A stretch of 6,424 nucleotides of DNA. Origin: Kiritimatiellia bacterium. Lineage in GTDB: Bacteria; Verrucomicrobiota; Kiritimatiellia; RFP12; UBA1067. Each line of letters opens with the position of its first letter. The stretch's first letter is position 1. The stretch is taken from contig JAGDAE010000210.1 in NCBI GenBank assembly GCA_017959645.1, positions 1 through 6,424 of the forward strand, given 5' to 3'. The translations under genes and the position numbers were made by a program. The notes under the pieces are model-generated. The model did not search any database, was not told the DNA's origin, and saw nothing but the letters and a program-made list of their open reading frames with translations. Shown here piece after piece: positions 5,544 to 6,424 of this stretch.

Positions 5544-6424
5544 TCTTCTGGAGATCTTCGAATTCCCGGCGCTCGAAGTCCGACAGCTCCTTGATCCGGC
5601 TCTGGACTTTGCGCAACGTCATCTTGCCGCGGGTCGCGTCGCCTTTGGCGATCTGGACCCTCGCGAGCGAGACGAGCATGCGGACATCCTCTTCGCGTCC
5701 TCCCTCGCCCTTGGAAAGTTCGCACGCCCTGCCGACCAGTTCCTCGGCTTCGTCGAGATCGCCGCCGGAATCCATCAGCACCGCACCGAGCGTCTCGTAG
5801 GCGACATAGAGGGCCGGATCGCTCCGTATCGCCATCCTCGCGTACCGCTCGGCCTCGCCGTAGCGCTTCGTGCGCCGGTAGACCTCGGCGAGATCGTTCT
5901 GGGCGAGCGAGACCGGCCGCGAAGCGTCGGCTGCGCGCCGCAGATACGCTTCGGCGTCAGAGTAGTCCCCCTTCTGCAGCGCGAGCGAACCCATGACATA
6001 GTTGGCGAGCGGAGCCTTGCGGTTTCTGCGCAGCACCTCCCGCGCGTGCGATTCGGCCTGGACGGTGTCGTTGAGCGAAATGTCCAGCCCGAGAACGAGA
6101 TCCTGCGTCGCCTGCACGTCCGGCCTTTCCTTCGCCGCGGCGAGCAGCGCCTCACGCGCCTTCGAAAGCGCCTCCTCGCGCCCGGCGTCGCGTTTCTCCC
6201 TGCCCTTGCGCATGAGCACGAAGGCTTTTGTCGTCAAGACGTAGTAGTCGACCGGGCTGCGCGACTGCTTCTCCATCTCGGGAATCACCGATTCTTCGAG
6301 TTCTCTGGCGAGTTTGCTTTTCTCGGCCTCGTCCGCAGTCGCGTCGCACATCTGCATGGTCGTCGCCGCATACATCGACCATGCGCGGACGTCGGCGGGG
6401 TCGTCGTCGATCATCTTGCGCAGA
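5533..6424 (-). CDS. TPR-repeat protein, 5' part missing (partial)
   Basis: This is the C-terminal 296 residues of a tetratricopeptide-repeat protein. The frame is open to the window edge. The ATG at 6414 is preceded in frame by Leu-Arg-Lys and sits in mid-repeat sequence (IDDDPADVRAW), so it is probably internal and not the true start. Numbering from that Met, TPR-like helix pairs lie at about 100-131, 134-167, 168-201 and 202-236, with a more divergent one at 243-275. They show the usual small/Gly, Tyr, Ala and terminal Pro pattern, for example GDYSDAEAYLRRA and KRYGEAERYARMAIRSDP. The tail after about 270 is highly charged and likely helical. TPRs mediate protein-protein contacts, and no catalytic motif is visible. 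The gene overlaps the next one by 11 bases and stops with TAG at 5535-5533. It could be a periplasmic or lipoprotein TPR scaffold, but the N-terminus that would show this is outside the window. The TPR call is firm; the role is unknown. Confidence 0.85.
   Translation of the reverse strand, partial: LRKMIDDDPADVRAWSMYAATTMQMCDATADEAEKSKLARELEESVIPEMEKQSRSPVDYYVLTTKAFVLMRKGREKRDAGREEALSKAREALLAAAKERPDVQATQDLVLGLDISLNDTVQAESHAREVLRRNRKAPLANYVMGSLALQKGDYSDAEAYLRRAADASRPVSLAQNDLAEVYRRTKRYGEAERYARMAIRSDPALYVAYETLGAVLMDSGGDLDEAEELVGRACELSKGEGGREEDVRMLVSLARVQIAKGDATRGKMTLRKVQSRIKELSDFERREFEDLQKSVR

Overview
The window is one continuous run of five genes on the minus strand (transcribed from high to low coordinate). 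It is followed by about 220 bases of non-coding DNA at positions 1-221. Each gene overlaps the next by 4 to 11 bases, so this looks like a single translationally coupled transcript. Its promoter and the 5' part of its first gene lie beyond position 6424. DNA is GC-rich, and the reverse strand carries long spurious open frames. I see no tRNA, rRNA, CRISPR array or insertion sequence.

In order of transcription the genes are as follows. (1) 6424-5533: the C-terminal part of a TPR-repeat protein. (2) 5543-4458: a 361-residue tryptophan-rich protein with a putative export signal, built from about 14 copies of an aromatic-Pro-hydrophobic-aromatic motif. (3) 4464-3568: a 298-residue integral membrane prenyltransferase of the UbiA superfamily, most like decaprenyl-phosphate phosphoribosyltransferase (DPPR synthase). 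(4) 3571-1424: a 715-residue probably exported protein with a helical, TPR-like body and a C-terminal beta-sandwich that resembles DUF1080/LamG-type domains. (5) 1427-222: folC, the Mur-ligase-family folylpolyglutamate/dihydrofolate synthase, starting with GTG inside the stop of gene 4. Only genes 3 and 5 have a function I can name with confidence.

The organism is probably a GC-rich bacterium with an outer membrane. The WP-motif protein and the TPR/beta-sandwich protein are reminiscent of the PVC group (Verrucomicrobiota, Kiritimatiellota, Lentisphaerota), but this is an impression and not a demonstrated assignment.

How the genes work together is inference. Genes 1-4 look like an envelope-directed set: a TPR scaffold, an exported aromatic-repeat protein, a polyprenyl-phosphate-modifying membrane enzyme and an exported repeat plus carbohydrate-domain-like protein. 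folC is probably a housekeeping gene carried along at the 3' end. The most promising novelty is the WP-motif repeat protein locked by overlapping frames to a DPPR-synthase-like enzyme that has none of its usual epimerase partners in view.
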